Shown: positions 34,360 to 49,000 of the stretch, piece after piece
How positions within the stretch are numbered: the stretch's first letter is position 1
Layout: each line of letters starts with the position of its first letter
Source of the DNA: Adineta ricciae
Lineage: Eukaryota > Rotifera > Eurotatoria > Adinetida > Adinetidae
Assembly (NCBI GenBank): GCA_905250025.1
Contig: CAJNOJ010000026.1
Coordinates: 588,557 to 652,556 of the forward strand
Reading direction: 5' to 3'
DNA: 64,000 nt
The notes under the pieces: generated by a model
Databases searched by the model: none
The model's input: the letters and a program-made list of their open reading frames with translations, nothing else
What the model was told of the DNA's origin: nothing
Position numbers and translations under genes: made by a program

Positions 34360-37300
34360 ATGCCACCGAAACGTAAAATACGGAACTTACGGACCAGAAA
34401 TGATCAAGTAAATGATATGTTATCTGTTTTACATTATTCATACGGAACTTTTTAGGTGTCATTTTTCGATCCGGTCTATCAAAATAACGGAATACCGATC
34501 AGTGATGATAATGAATCTGATGATGACGAGAATGATCTCTTAGCTGAAGGTATTCCTCGACCAACTATTTGCACGAGTAATAAAAATGAGTCAAACGAAA
34601 CATTGGATAATGATACAATTGTCAATAGTGATCATGAACAATCATCTGAAGTAGATAGTTTTCAACTGAGACTAACGAAATCGACCACTATGTCTTCAAA
34701 TTTTAGATCCTTTCAACATCTAAACTCATTGCTCGGATACGAGAAATACAAAAATCGATCTATCAAGCACAGACAATGCTCGAATCCATGGAAAAATATA
34801 AAGATATTGTGGTAAATATACGATCAAACAGACTCTGCAAAGAAAAAATACATTTGATATCTTTTCCAGCCAGGATGTACTCAACAACATGATAAACTAC
34901 GCTCAATCATTCACAATCTAGAAGAACAACAAGCTAGTTACGTTAACCTACTCAACTTAATAACAGTAAAACGAATGACCCATACAAAACTCATCTTCTG
35001 TCGCTATTTCTAGTTAACAGCGGAGGAACGTTCAGCTGTGCTCAGTCGACAATCAGCAGCTAATCATCAAGCTCAACTGAGTCATAAAAATGAAGAAGAA
35101 GATGATGATGAAGATGATGATGTAAAGATGCTTGCAAATAATTTGGAGTTTCTCACGTGTATTCACCTATTTAAGGATGATCTCTCACTTCGTGGCAATA
35201 TCCGATCGCCACTTCGTCCACGTATCGAAAGTAAAATAGGTTTTGTTCCTCAACCGCCACCAACAGTTCTACCCACAATAAATTTGTCTGACAATGAACA
35301 AAATAGTCGAAATGACTATTCCAATTATGATTCGCTTGTTGGAAGTTTGAAAAGTGATACATTGAATTGGAAAGATCAACAAGCAACCGTAAGAACAATC
35401 TTCTATCGGATGTTCGAATTCTTTCTTCTCGTTAAGTCTGATGAAGATGCCACCGATGCAGAAAGTGAAAAAGAAATGGAAAGAAATTTAACATTACAAA
35501 AAGAACAAGTAAAACGTACATTTAGCCGTATTAATGTCTACGAGATTTTCATCGTCTTATAGATTCGTGCTTTGCAAGGTCAACAGCGAGCACTGTTGGC
35601 ATTGAAACGACGTTCCGAACAGCGTCTAACGGAACAACAACAGCAATCAAGAGACCAAACAAGTTCTAGCATGAATGAAGATAACCTTTTATCTGATATT
35701 CATAATCTACGCGATCGGTAATTAGTTAACCATGTTGTTTTCTTTCTTACAAGGGAGCTATTGATCACATTTAGTTTGAAATTACTTCGAAGTCGTTATG
35801 AACAAAAGCATCAACGAGAACTTCAACTATTGAAAAAGTATCTAGATTGAGCAATCATTCTTTTTCTACGTGCAATGCTCATTGTTTGATTATTTAGTTC
35901 GTCAAAGCAACCAAGAATTTCGGCAGAAACTCGTCTAAAAAATCTCAAACATGTTCACGAACGATTAGATGAATTGGAACAAATCGTTACATACTACCAA
36001 ACAGATATCAATTCTCAGCCAGATGAAGAATCTCCACAAGTAATCGATGAAATAACTGCAAATGACCGTACTCCTGGACAACTTGATAAACTATCTAGTG
36101 AACTAGCGGCCAAACGATTGTAAGAAGCATTTAGTATGATCAGAGAGTCATATCAGAATGTTTTTCTTTCAAGGGAACTTGAACAAGCGAAATCAGCTTT
36201 AGGTCAACTTCAACACATGGTCAAGAAGATTCAACCCGATGAATATTCATCGTCAGCATCATCGTCACATTCAACTCCGCTTTCGAAAAGTCATGGTTTT
36301 GAACGTTGCAACAATCAATTTACGTATAATGCAAGATCATCACAACAGACGCAAACTGAACCAGCAATCGCGAAACGTTCTTCACCAGTGGAGAGTTTTC
36401 CAGCGGATATGAAAATCGCAGCCCAACACCGTGAAATTGAACGTCTAGTCGAATCTCGTCAACGTTTACATACGTTAAAAAATCAAATAACTTCGTTACA
36501 TCAAAGTATGAACACGCCATCGATTGAACTGAGAGCATATGAAGAAAAACTGAATGATTCGAAAAATCTTCGTCCTACACGTCATTGTACTTACGTAGAA
36601 GTTTCCAGCGACGATGATGAATCGAGCTTCTGTCCTTCCGATGTTGCCGTAGACAAAGAGAATTGCATTGAAATAAATCCGTCATCACCCATAAAACAAA
36701 GCGTAAGTAGACTATCAACAAGATGGCTGATACTTAACTGCATATCATTTTAGAACCTTTGTGCATCGGATAGTTTTCATCCGAAACTCGTACATAGTCC
36801 GAATGAATTAAATGAACAAATGCGTGAAATCTCTGCTTGCTTGTCAACATTCATCCAAGAACAAAAGTCGTTCAATCGTCATATCGAACAACGCTTAACA
36901 GCAACGACAGAATCACCTGTGACTCCGCCAGCCGATCCAGTATTCAGTCAATTGCAACAACAAGTCTTAACACAAGGTCTAATCGTCAATCTAAACACAG
37001 CCTATCGTGAAATAGCCGTTTTGCAATCTGAAATCAATGCCCTTCAATCGGAAAATAACCGTTTGACATCATCGGTTTCGTTTGATCAACAATATCTGCA
37101 TCAAATTCCACGCGGCTATGCACGAGAAGATTCCAAAGATTCGATCTTTGCATTCAATCAAACGATACGTCCGCGACCACGACCTAGTGTAGAACAACAA
37201 TCAAAACAACAAAGTCTTCTTCTCATGACAAATCGTTTATTGGACAATCCAAGTACAACATCATTTCAGAGTCACAACACAAGTCAACAAACAGCTATCC

Positions 37301-38643
37301 GTATTGATAACAATGAAACGGATGCATCACCAATAGAAAAACAAAGAAATGGTAAAATATTGGGCAACGTTTTATTCGTTTCATATGTCTCTTGTATTAG
37401 GTACATTCTCAACCGAGGATTCATCACCACGTCCATCTATGCAACCGAAATCTGATGTTTACGATCTTCCGAATCAATTTAATCCTTCTTTAAAAGAAGA
37501 TCCTTCGAAATCCTTCATTATTCATCGTCGACCAATACCCACTGAAAGTCAACTAAACGATTACAAACAAAAATCAGATCAACAATCGACATTATCATCT
37601 GTCGATGATTATCAACAGTTACAAGAATTACCATTCGATGATGATACTGACGATGAAAGACGATCGAGTGAATTTTCGACTTCGGTTTTTAATATTCAAC
37701 CCGAAACTCATTATACATTGACCAATCAAGTATGATCGACCAATTAAGATCTCCAAAATACGGAATCTACTCTCATTTATTTAGAATATAAGTAACAATG
37801 AAATACAAACAATCGATTTACAAGTCAAATCAATTATGGTTCAATTAATTCCGTATGTTATTCTTCAATGAATATTGAATACACTCGAATCTTGTTTGTT
37901 TTAGATTCATGCGTTTGCATATCAACGATATTTTTAATCAATCAATTTTGTGTCATATTCGCAAACGTATACTATTTCTTTTCAAGCAACAACCTGACTC
38001 AGCGCAACTGTTGCATCCATTTGAAAATCAGTTTTCTGAATTAGTTGAAACAACTATAGAAAAATATTGTGGATCGACGTAGGACATGAATATAATCTTG
38101 TTCAGACTTTATTCTTCTCTATTTTAGCATACGCGAATGTGCCGCTGATCTGATTCGTGATGTATCAAATATTGCATTTGACGAAATGATTCGATATAAG
38201 ATCTATCAGAATACAAATTTTGTGCAAATAAAAGCACGAGATAAAGATGATTACTCACATCTGGTAAAATTGAACGATTTAGAAGTTTCATTTATTTGAC
38301 TATTTCATTGCAGTATGATAATCCATCGGCACGATATCGTGCACGACAAACTTCAGCATACGTTAATGGAGAGAATGGCATTCCGCATAATACAGAAGCA
38401 GAAGAACCACGGTTAACATCGTACGTATTTTTGGGTGTAGTCATAATAGAGACTTGTATTCGTGTTTTACATGAAATATTCTTGTTTCTATCGTATAGAA
38501 ATAGCAACGATTCGGATTCTGATGAGGAGGAAAATGAATTACAATCAACTGTACGGCTTGCTGACAGATATCTTCACGCGAATGAACACTCAGCAAAAAG
38601 CAATGGTCATGAATATATTCTTGTCAACAATGATAATTCATAA
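34360..38643 (+). CDS. PCM1: Pericentriolar material 1-like scaffold
   Basis: Scaffold of centriolar satellites, which deliver proteins to centrosomes and cilia. The start at 34360 (MPPKRKIRNLRTRNDQ) follows TTCTTCTAG. About a dozen exons code a product over 1,100 residues made of acidic disordered stretches and coiled coils. The strongest match is IRALQGQQRALLALKRRSEQ, equivalent to LRALQGRQAALLALQHKAEQ of vertebrate PCM1. Further matches: RLKNLKHVHERLDELEQIVT with YYQTDINS, SELAAKRLELEQAKSALGQL and QHMVKKIQPDE. The C-terminal folded part includes MRLHINDIFNQSILCHIRKR and IRECAADLIRDVSNIAFDEM. The protein is shorter than vertebrate PCM1 (about 2,000 residues). Confidence 0.85.
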
Positions 38644-40046
38644 AATGAAATATTTGTATATTTTCTATGTTGTATCTTTGTCTGTTTCTTTTCACGTTTA
38701 TCTGTATTCTTGTATCGTTTTCACACACCTTCGACATTCCTCTTTCTTTTATATTCTTCTCAAGAAAAACAAGTTTGTGTTCCAGTATTGATCATTCCAC
38801 TTTGAGAAACTAATTGTCTGTCCAGTGTTTGCACTTTTACACAATAAACTAAGGTCATATTGTTCGAAAATACGATGCTTTCTTTCTCTTTCTTTGATAT
38901 AAATCAACCCGACGGGGTGTGGATGATGTTTTCAACAAACTATCTGCAACATTCTTACTCTCCATATGATCTCTATCTATTTGTCGGTGTTATATATGAC
39001 CATATTTGATATCAACGACGAGAACTGTTCTGCTTTGATGAAAACTAATGATAGGTTGTTGATTGATATGCAGTACAAAGGTTGTTTCTATATCAGATTG
39101 GATTCTGACATGTTTTTCCTGAAATAGCCTTTCGATGAAGAATATTCGAGAAATATTCATATGAAAAATAGCGACGAAATAGAAAATATGACGTTCATTA
39201 TTCATCTTCTGAAATGTCTAGTGTATGTGATATCCTGGGAAATACCCATCCAATGATGATAGAGAATTATTTTGTGTGATATTTGCGAGACGATAAGAAA
39301 ATGATTGGTGGATATTATGGGAAAGTCATTACATCGAAAGACGACCTCTAATATATCAGAGTCCAGGGCTTATCGAGCATATTCATAAGATATTTCAGTC
39401 AGGTTTTCCCCATTAAACTATTTATGTGCATCTTCAAAGGCATAGATCTCTTCTTGAAATAACAACATGATTATCATTCATGTCAGAAACTGTACATAAT
39501 TTTATGCGAAAGGATAAACGAATGTAGATAACTTTGTTTGATGTATATCATCACCAAGCAGAATATTCTGGCATCATTAAGATAACTGATGTGCTAAATA
39601 TAGTCAATAGTCTTTAACTTTAGTGCCGGTTATTTGTATTTGAGGTCAAAGTGCGTTCTCGTACGAACTATGGTATCATACATATATAGATCGATTTCCT
39701 TAAGCTTTTAATTATACATAAAAAACATAAGAACATTAACGACGGCTGTTGAAAGTAGATAATATATAGCCTGTCATGAAGACATCGAGGGAATCATCAG
39801 AGAAGCGAAAACGTACTTATCTTTGATTTGCATTTCTTCGCAAACTCTTTCTTATTGGTAAGCTAGACTGGTACAAGTCTTATCAGTTAGTTATTAGTTT
39901 AATTTATTACGAGAGACAAGTAAACAAGCGACCGTATATAAACTTCAGCTTTAGATAGCAACTGTGTCTTCTACGTACTCATTGTAGAAAACGACTGGCA
40001 CATATCGATATCCGCTAGGATAGTAATTTGCTATATCGATTCAACG
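38644..40046. other. Intergenic region upstream of the lipoprotein gene
   Basis: No convincing gene; a 71-codon minus-strand frame at 38990-39205 shows no domain. The 3' part holds the TATA box of the large lipid transfer protein gene. Confidence 0.4.
39935..39942 (+). promoter_or_regulatory. TATA box of lipoprotein gene
   Basis: TATATAAA about 105 nt before the ATG at 40047, implying a 5' UTR of roughly 75-80 nt. A perfect TATA suits a highly or tissue-specifically expressed gene. Confidence 0.5.
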
Positions 40047-43000
40047 ATGATGGCATCGTCGAATTTCATCTATACACTAGTCTTTGTGCTGAGTAAGCAA
40101 CAATGTTTGTTCTTCGCTTGAATAGGTTTCATTGCAATATGTGTGTATAGTTTGCCGAAATGCAGCTGCACCGTTTTCTTCACCAAGTAGAACCGATCCA
40201 ATCTGTTCATCGGGTAAGTGCATGCATTCAGATTCTGAGAAATCTCTCATCTTCGGTTAATTCAGCTCAACTCATTGCTCCCGGCCAAGGTTCATTAGTT
40301 TACAAATATAAGACAGAAGTCAAACTTTCTGTTGCCAATGCTCAGTTCGATTTAAAGAATGAGATCACAGCTGATGTGCACATCCGAAGTTTGGGTGATT
40401 GCAACTATGCTGTTCAAGTGAGTTTGGTTACTTTGCATGCGCTAGCACAAGAGAATTTTGTTTAGCTTCGAAATATCAAAATTACCGAAACGAAAGATGA
40501 AGATGAAACACCTGTAACATCGACTGCCAGTGCTCAACGAGAACTTGAAAGTGTTTGTGCACGTTTTCGATGGGTTGATGGTTTTGTTGTCGCTGTCGAA
40601 GCTGATTCATCAGCCAAAGTTGATCATGTCAACTTTATCAAAGGTGTTCTCAGTACACTTCAAGTTTACTCTCCTGTACCTAATGATCACGAAAATCTTG
40701 TAAGTTCGAATATAGACGGCGATTGATCGATTGAATGATTGATTCAATTCAAGGTACGAGAAGAAGATGTACTTGGCGTTTGTACAACTCGCTACAAATA
40801 TTCGCAGAAAGGTCCAGTGACACAAATCGATAAGAATAAAGATTTATCAACTTGTTCCAAGGACAAATTACATTTAAGTTCAAGTCCTGTTTTAACATCG
40901 CTTCTAGGTCCTTTGGTAAGTTTGGTAGCAAGAGAAATACGTCTTTTCTATAATGAAGCTGATCTCGATGTAGATGGAAGAAGCTTTTGCTGCTAACACA
41001 CGCTATGTTTGTCGTACCGATATTCGCGACAAGAAAATCCAGCGCGTCCGATGTAAAACAATCGAAATCGATGATGAAGAAGGCAAAAAACCAGGCAAGA
41101 AGCCTGCGGTTCAAGGTGATGATGATGACGGAGCTATCCGTAGTGATGATAACAGCTCCGAAGAACAAGAGGAGATCGATTTCAATAATAAAGATGACGA
41201 CGAAGAAATTTCAACTAAACTTGTCTCAATTACACAAGATTTAACTTTACAAAGCAACGCCGCTGCCCAAGTCGATGGCTGTAAGTAGCATCGAAAGGTT
41301 TCCTCACTTTGATCGTATTTCCTGTTCGCAGGTCAACTTCGAAATCCTCTTCGACAAACATTACAATTTGTTCCCACCGCAACGTTCGATAAATCCAACG
41401 AAGCTGTTTCATCATTAGTATCAAAAATTCAAGACCTTCTCAAAACACAAGATTGGAATCAATTTGCTTCTGCACGTTTCGTACAAATCGCCAACGAATT
41501 ACGGCGAATGGATCGACAAAACATCGAAGCATTCCGAGCCAATACAGGCCTTAAGTATTGAACATCACCTTTTCCAAACAAAACTTTTATTATGGTTCGT
41601 TTGACAGACATTTAGTGCCCACATTTCTCAATACAATCTATGCTCATGATCCAAGTGCTTCACTGCTTAATCTTGATACTCAAACATTGAAATTTGCCAA
41701 CCCACTCTCTGTTTTTTATTTGGATAAACCATCAACTGAACTCGTTGATCAAGTTGTTCAAGCGGCACGTCGATTAACACCTCAGCAAGTACCGGAATTC
41801 GTTGGTCTTGCTGCAAATATTCTCAAAACATACAAATCACGAGAAGACAACAACAAAGATGCTGACGTGGTCTGTTGATTGTTAACATTTCACTGAGTAT
41901 TTTTCAACGACTACGCTCTTTTTATTTTCGTTTAGAAAATCAAAGATTTCCAACGATCTATTTCAAGATTTCTCACTAATCCAACAAAAGAAAACAGCAA
42001 TGTAACTACCGCTGTTTTATCAACTTATGCTCAATTAGGCTTATATGATGAGAACGTCCGACGACTTGCTGCTGATGATCAAGCTGACTTAGAAGTTCAA
42101 TATCATGCATTGAATGCTATTCGTCATATCTGTGATCATAATATTGAAGATAGCAGTGAATTGCGAATTCGACAAGATCTTCAAAATATTTTATTGAAAA
42201 AGCTGCAAAACAAAGCCAATAAAAATGCCGCACGAGTATGGGCATTCGAAGCTTTGTTTACACCGTTTATCTATAATCCCGAAGAAGCTGATTCATCATT
42301 AGGTGATGCTTTGGAAAAGGCTCTTGGCGATGTTCTTAATGAACCACTCAATCAAGTAATTTCATTCCAAATCTTGCAAAATTTTTCTCACCGTTGCAGT
42401 TTGTTTGAATTAGGTTAATGGTTTCATTTGGTCAGCATTGAAATATTCGTCTCTTGATCGTCTTTGTCCATTACGTGGTCTTGCTGCTCGTCTTCGTGCA
42501 CATCATACCAATAAGAAACAATTCAGCGAACAAGCAACCATCTCTTCGCGACAAATTCAACTTGAAATGCCGCTTCGTCGAAACTACGAAGCCGTGATTC
42601 ATCTTTGCATTGTCTTCGAAAATGACCGTGTTGTTCCATCGTTCATTGGTTTGAAATTAGCATTCGATGGTATTCGTCGTGAAACTCTTCGTCTACCATG
42701 GATCGATGTCGCATTGATTAGTGAAAATCTTGATTGGAATTTTGCTGATTATTTCTTGCGTTTGGATCCATTAACCAAAGGTAAAACCGTTACTGATGAA
42801 GAAAAAGAACGCACTAAGAAGGCATTACCGCCTAATGTTCAACGAATGCAAGATGTAAGTCAATTTGTCATCATCGATCGACATCAATTTATCTTTTCTT
42901 GTACTTTCGCAGGAATATGATGATAAAGAAGATCCTGATCCGTCAGTTCACCTATATTTGAAATTATTCGGAGCTGACATTCGTGCACGAGACGTCACTG

Positions 43001-46000
43001 ATAAAGTTCAAGATCTGCTTCGTTCAAATGTTCGCACATTCGTTCGAAATCAAATCTTGGGACGATTGAACGAATTAAGAGAGAAAAATCCCATCTTTCG
43101 TATTCCATTAGAAATTGGTGCTGCATCAGCAGCTGCTAATGGTTTGACATTGTACCGATCAGCTCAAGTTGCTCTACTTGCTGATTTATCAACCGATTTG
43201 AAAAATACTCGCGATGCTGCAGGACTTGGCTTGTTCTCAATCACCAGTCGATCAGCGTATGATTTTGAGGAAAAGTCTATTTCATTCGTTCGCTTATTTG
43301 AAATTTTAGATTGAGCTTTTCGCTGACACTTCAACGTGAAGTTGCATCACCAATTGTTAGCATCGGTGAAACGATTGAAATTGGTGCTATATCAAATGTG
43401 CCATTTGAATATAAAGCAGAAGCTAATAATCAAGGACGCACACGAGAATTCAACCTTCTCAATGCTCAAACAACAGCTTTAGCAACTGAGTAATGACTTT
43501 CGTGCTTTAGTAAATGTTTCCCATCTATAAATATCGACTTTTCTTAGATTTCAATACGCAATACGTACGTCAAAAGGTCTTACAGTAATTCCAAATCCTA
43601 AAACAACTTCTGTCGATCCATCATGCACACCAGGCCTTGTCTATCGTGGATTAGGTATTCGCGCATGCTTAGAACTTAATCCTTTTCGTTCAATTCAACT
43701 TGGCAGTCGACCATCGTATCCAATGACAGTAAGTTAGAAAATGTGAATGTGAGAAAGAAGAGATTCATTGGTATTATTATTTTTTCATCAATAGGTTACC
43801 ATTACCAAAGATCCATCGATCAAGAAATGGCGTATTGGCTGGCGTTACAATGCTCAAGATGCTCCTCAATATGAAGTTGGTGTTGAAAAAATCGGCGTAA
43901 CTGGAACTTATCCTGGTATGTGCTTCGCTAAACTGGTCGATTTTCACATTGACAATTTCGTGCGTTTAGGCTTGGGCATCTCTGCAACGAAAAATGGCAA
44001 CAATTTTGATATTAAAGTTCTAACTGGAATGAAATCTTTCAATGTTAAAGGCACACAAAATGGTAATCGATTCACTGGCAGTGTTTATTCTAGTGATAAC
44101 AAAGAAGTAATGACAACATCGGGAACATTGGTTGTCAATGACAATGAGTTTAAATTGGAAAGTCGACTTGTTGACAGTGCTACTCGAAAAGAAGTTTTGT
44201 TGTTAACAACAGATATCTTACCCAATCGTGGACAAGGTCTTACTGCTGATATCAGTGCAACAACACCTGATCGAGCTAAATCATTCAAGATTCACTGTAA
44301 ATTTCCACAATTTCGAAATCAAATGAAATGATCTGATATTTTGTTCTATTTAGTCCGTGGTGATTTATACCGACCGGAATCGAAACTTCTCCATATTGAT
44401 GGCAACTTCAATCTTGGCGATGTCACTTATAGTGGTAAAGCTCATTTAGAACAAAATAGCGCTCGCACACGAATTGAATTGAATCGTGCAATGAAATTAA
44501 GTCGAGGTGCTTCCTCCAATGGTTATGACTTTCTCTACGAACGTCGAAATAACCTCGGAGCCACGGAAAATAGTTACAATATTATTTCCCATTTGTCATT
44601 ACAAACACCAGCACGTCCTCAACCGGTCAAATTTTATGACTTCAAAGCAACTTTTGATCAAGCCACTGATTTGGCAAATGCATCGCTTCGTAGCAGTTTA
44701 GATTTTCTTATCGTAACACGAAATCCACCAGTTGATGAACGAATCGAATTGGACTATCATCGACGTTCTGTTCGAACATCAAGCCAAGGAAGACGATTGA
44801 TTTCTCCCGAAGCAAACATCAAAGTTCAAGTCAAAACTAAATCCAATGTATTCGGTGTTCTTCTCGATCATCGTCATCGACGAAGTGCAGAAGCATCGAA
44901 AAAAGGTTTGTTTCATAGTGTTTTTCTTAACAAAAACCCATATTGATCTACCCACATCTATTTTACTCTGCTTAGGCCCTGATGTGCAACCGCCCACACT
45001 TGATATTGCCAATAAGATCCATCTTGTCGCTGACACTGACAAACTACTTCCAGATATTCCACGCCCATTTGCCTTCGATATCTTATCAGACCTAGACTTC
45101 GAATTACTCAACAAAGTTGACTATAAATTTCAATACGATCTTCGCCGTCGTCAACGTTCGGGATCATTCACTTATCACAGCCAAGTTGATCGAGTTACTG
45201 AAGGCCACATATATTCAGGTGCCAGTCGATCAGAATTTCAATGGGATAACAAACAAAAACGAGCCACTGCCATAGGTAACTTTAGTATCTGTACACGATT
45301 ACGTTCGTTGAAAACCCATTGGGATATCGATACAAATCTTGTCCCAGAACGTAACGATATGACCCTTGATTTGAATGTTCGTTTTGATCGTCAACCAAAG
45401 AAAGAATCAGCCAAATCATTTATCGGTGTATACGATATCAAAGTAAAAGCACCTAAACACGAAAGATTTCAATTGATCGATATTGATGGTAATGTCACAA
45501 GACAAGAAGGATTGATTGAAACATTCAATTCCATTGCTTTTCGTGCTGATAATGATATCAAGGAAATCAACATCAATTTTGTACTCGATCGTAATCAAAC
45601 TGGCGATGGTTCATTGATGACGCACGCTGTTATTGCTTTACCATTCTTGAAAAATCTTCCATACATCAGTCATGATTTAATGCTTGAACGATCCCCGACT
45701 GATGGACGTTTAACCCATGCTGCTTCACGATTGGTTGCCAAGCCAGTATTTGCACATTACGGACACATTAACATCGAACGGTTCAAAGGCGACCAACCGC
45801 CAGCTGTTCATGTTGATAACGAAATCGAATACTTACGTTCAAATGGAGACAGTTTATACGGTTTATCCAAAGTTGACGTACATCGTTGGTCAACATTACA
45901 CTCACTCGGTGTCTTCAAACGTAATACCGCTGTTTTGCATAAACATTCGATTGGTTATATCTTCTCGAACAAAACAAGAAAAGTTGCATTGTCATTCGAA

Positions 46001-49000
46001 AGTCCACAATTGTCAGGCAATCCATTAAGTATCATCGGTGAATTAACAATCGATCGAAAAAATCGTATTGGTAAAATGAAATGGCCACAAGAATTTGGCG
46101 TTCATCTAGAATTCGGCACACCTATATCCAATTTAACAGCACTTCAATTCTTCTACAATCTACCCATGTTTCATGCTGATGATGATCAAACAATTGATGC
46201 TCATATTGGTTTCAAACTTGCATCACCAGTAAGTTTGATTTCATAACATGATCCCCATTATCATTCTCTCTATTCTAGAAAATTACTCCAATCAGCTTCT
46301 ATTTCAATTCGGAAGGTTCACTCAATACCACACTCCATGCTACTGAATCTCTACAAGTTGGTGATGACATAGCCTTGGGTGCCCAATTAACTGCTCAATA
46401 CAATCCACAAGCTGTTAGTCAAATAAGTCTTACAACAAGCTCGAAATACTACAATACAGAATTTCAAAATGCTCTTTTCGCATTAATGAAACAACACCAA
46501 CTTACTGTACGCGGTGTTATCAACACAACTGACGATGAAGATTACAAATATGAAATGGATATTGGCTTTGATGAAGAAGTCCTTGTTGGTCATACAGAAC
46601 GAACTGACGGACAACAATTGTTCACATCCGACATTGATGCTAAACGATGCTCAGCAAGTGGCAAATATTCTCGCTGTTACCGAGGTGACATCACCATTCG
46701 TGCCGGTAATAGCGGTTCCGGACGAAAAGGTTCTTTCGACATTAGCTATGGTACTGGTACAGCTAAGCTCGACATTCGTGTGCCGGAAAATATTGAATTG
46801 AAATTCGACCACACTCACACAGGTCGTCTACGTGATGAAGATTTCAATTCAAAAACCACCATCGAAGGTCGATCATTCCGCGCCAACAACCGTCGTTCAT
46901 TCAGTTATACAGGTGCTGTTGACAAAGAAGATGGTAAATGGAATAGTCTTAACTTACAAAGTACATTAGTGGACAAAAATGGACAAAAAGCAGTGGATTC
47001 AAATATTCGTATGAAACAACAAGTTTTAAATAAACTTACAGGACAATATCAACGTAAGATTGATGTCAATCTTGAACGCAAAGGTAAAAAAAAGCAACGA
47101 TTGTCAAGAATCCACTAATCGTCTACTATTTCAGGTCAACCTGTCATCACATGGTCAAGTGAATCGAACAGTTGTGCAAACAATCCATCGAACGTTCTCT
47201 ACGGTGTCTGCCAAACTACAACATTCAACATCAAAGCAAGTAACCAACTAGCACAACGTCTTCGACAACGCCTAGAATTACCAGCTGATCCCAAATTAGC
47301 TAATCCAGCTGGTCAAATAACATATGACGGTACAATGAAACTTGACTTAAAACATGACCCTAAATCAGGTCCACACACCGCTACACTTGATATCAATCGT
47401 CTTAAAGAAGATGCTGTTGATCTCGATGTGTCATTCCAACCTCGACACGAGAATGGTGCTATGAATCTTCGATTGAAAGCTAATTTACCTCGACGAGATC
47501 CTATCAGTGTTAAATACGACGAAACTCGTCAATCATCAACACGTTTCAATGGCGTTTTGAAATATTCATTCAATGCCAACGATAACTCCGCAGAAAAAAC
47601 ACTTCAATGTGAAGTCGACCGCCAAGATCAAAACGATGTATCAGTTAATTGTAAAGGAGAACGAACAACATTAACCTTGGACATTGATCGTAATGCTGGT
47701 AAATCAAAAGCGTACATCGATTTAAATCGATATCCAGGTCAACGAATTGGTTACGAAGGCGTACGCAATCCAGAAACGAAAGAACTCGATGCTACTTTAT
47801 ACACATTGGTGTCGTCATGGAACATTAAACGACAGCCAGGACGATCAACAACTGTCACAGTTCGACAAAAACAACAAGAAGTGTTTCGTCTTGAAGGTAC
47901 TAAAGTCAATAATCAAGAATATCAACTTCGATTTTCACCTTCGAATGTTCAACTCAGGTATGAATAGGAAAGTAAATCACCAACGGTCATATAAAACTTT
48001 TCATTTTGCCTAGACTCGAATGGGATAACTCCACTGTTCTCACCCTCAAACAAACAGCACCACAACAACGAAACATAGTTACATTAACCATTGATCGTCC
48101 TCGTATTCGTAATTATCTACCATCTTTACGTAATCAAGATCGACCATCACATGACATCGATGAACCATTATCATCATCCCGAAAACCACTAGTTGAACTT
48201 GCTTTTGATTCACATATCTTTTTATCACTTTCGCAAGCTCTCGATAAATTGGGTTCACACAATGGTCTATACGGTCTAGACACAATTAAGAAATCATTCA
48301 AATTGCAAATTGGCGATGCTCCAGTGACAATCTACAATACTCAACACTGGAAGACTCACCGAGAACATAGCAAATTACCTGAAAGTTACTCTCTTCGCAT
48401 AGTCAATGATGCCAATAGTAACTTCGTTCAATTGACAACTAATAAATGGAATGAAGATCGTTTAATAACCAAACTCAGTCATTCATTTGATGGTGGTAGA
48501 ACTTTAACAACTGACTTGAAACTTAACCGAAACTATGGATATCCAGTTGGTTCACTATTCTTCTTCCATAGTGTAGGTTATCGAAATCCCGATGGAGGAA
48601 AACAACTTCGAGTAAGATAACAATATTCGTGTTCTATGCATGTTCAAACTCATTGTATTGAAATATATTTAGAATTTCACACGAAATTTTGTACAAAGTC
48701 ATTTGATGAAAGACATGAATAAAACAAATGCTGCCGAATTAGCTCGTAATTTTCGTCAACGTCTCCGATCAATTATCAGTGCTGATTACGAAGCATTCAA
48801 AACAATTGTTAATGCATGGAGTAACGAACCAGAAAAGAACTTTCTTCCTCGATTGACGTTAGTAATCCAAGAGATATTTCCTTGAATCTTATTTGATTCT
48901 TTTCTTGTAGAGCTCGTTTGGGTTTACGTGAATTCTTTGCCAAATATCCAACGTACAGTCAAGCATCTGATCGTATATTTTCTACCCTTCGTGAACGTGC

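Noticed and set aside
38990..39205. 71-codon minus-strand frame upstream of the lipoprotein gene
   Set aside because: No family resemblance, and no splice sites or promoter features consistent with a gene.
40974..41288. Acidic stretch in the lipoprotein gene as a separate acidic-protein gene
   Set aside because: It splices in frame with both flanking exons of the lipid-transfer module.
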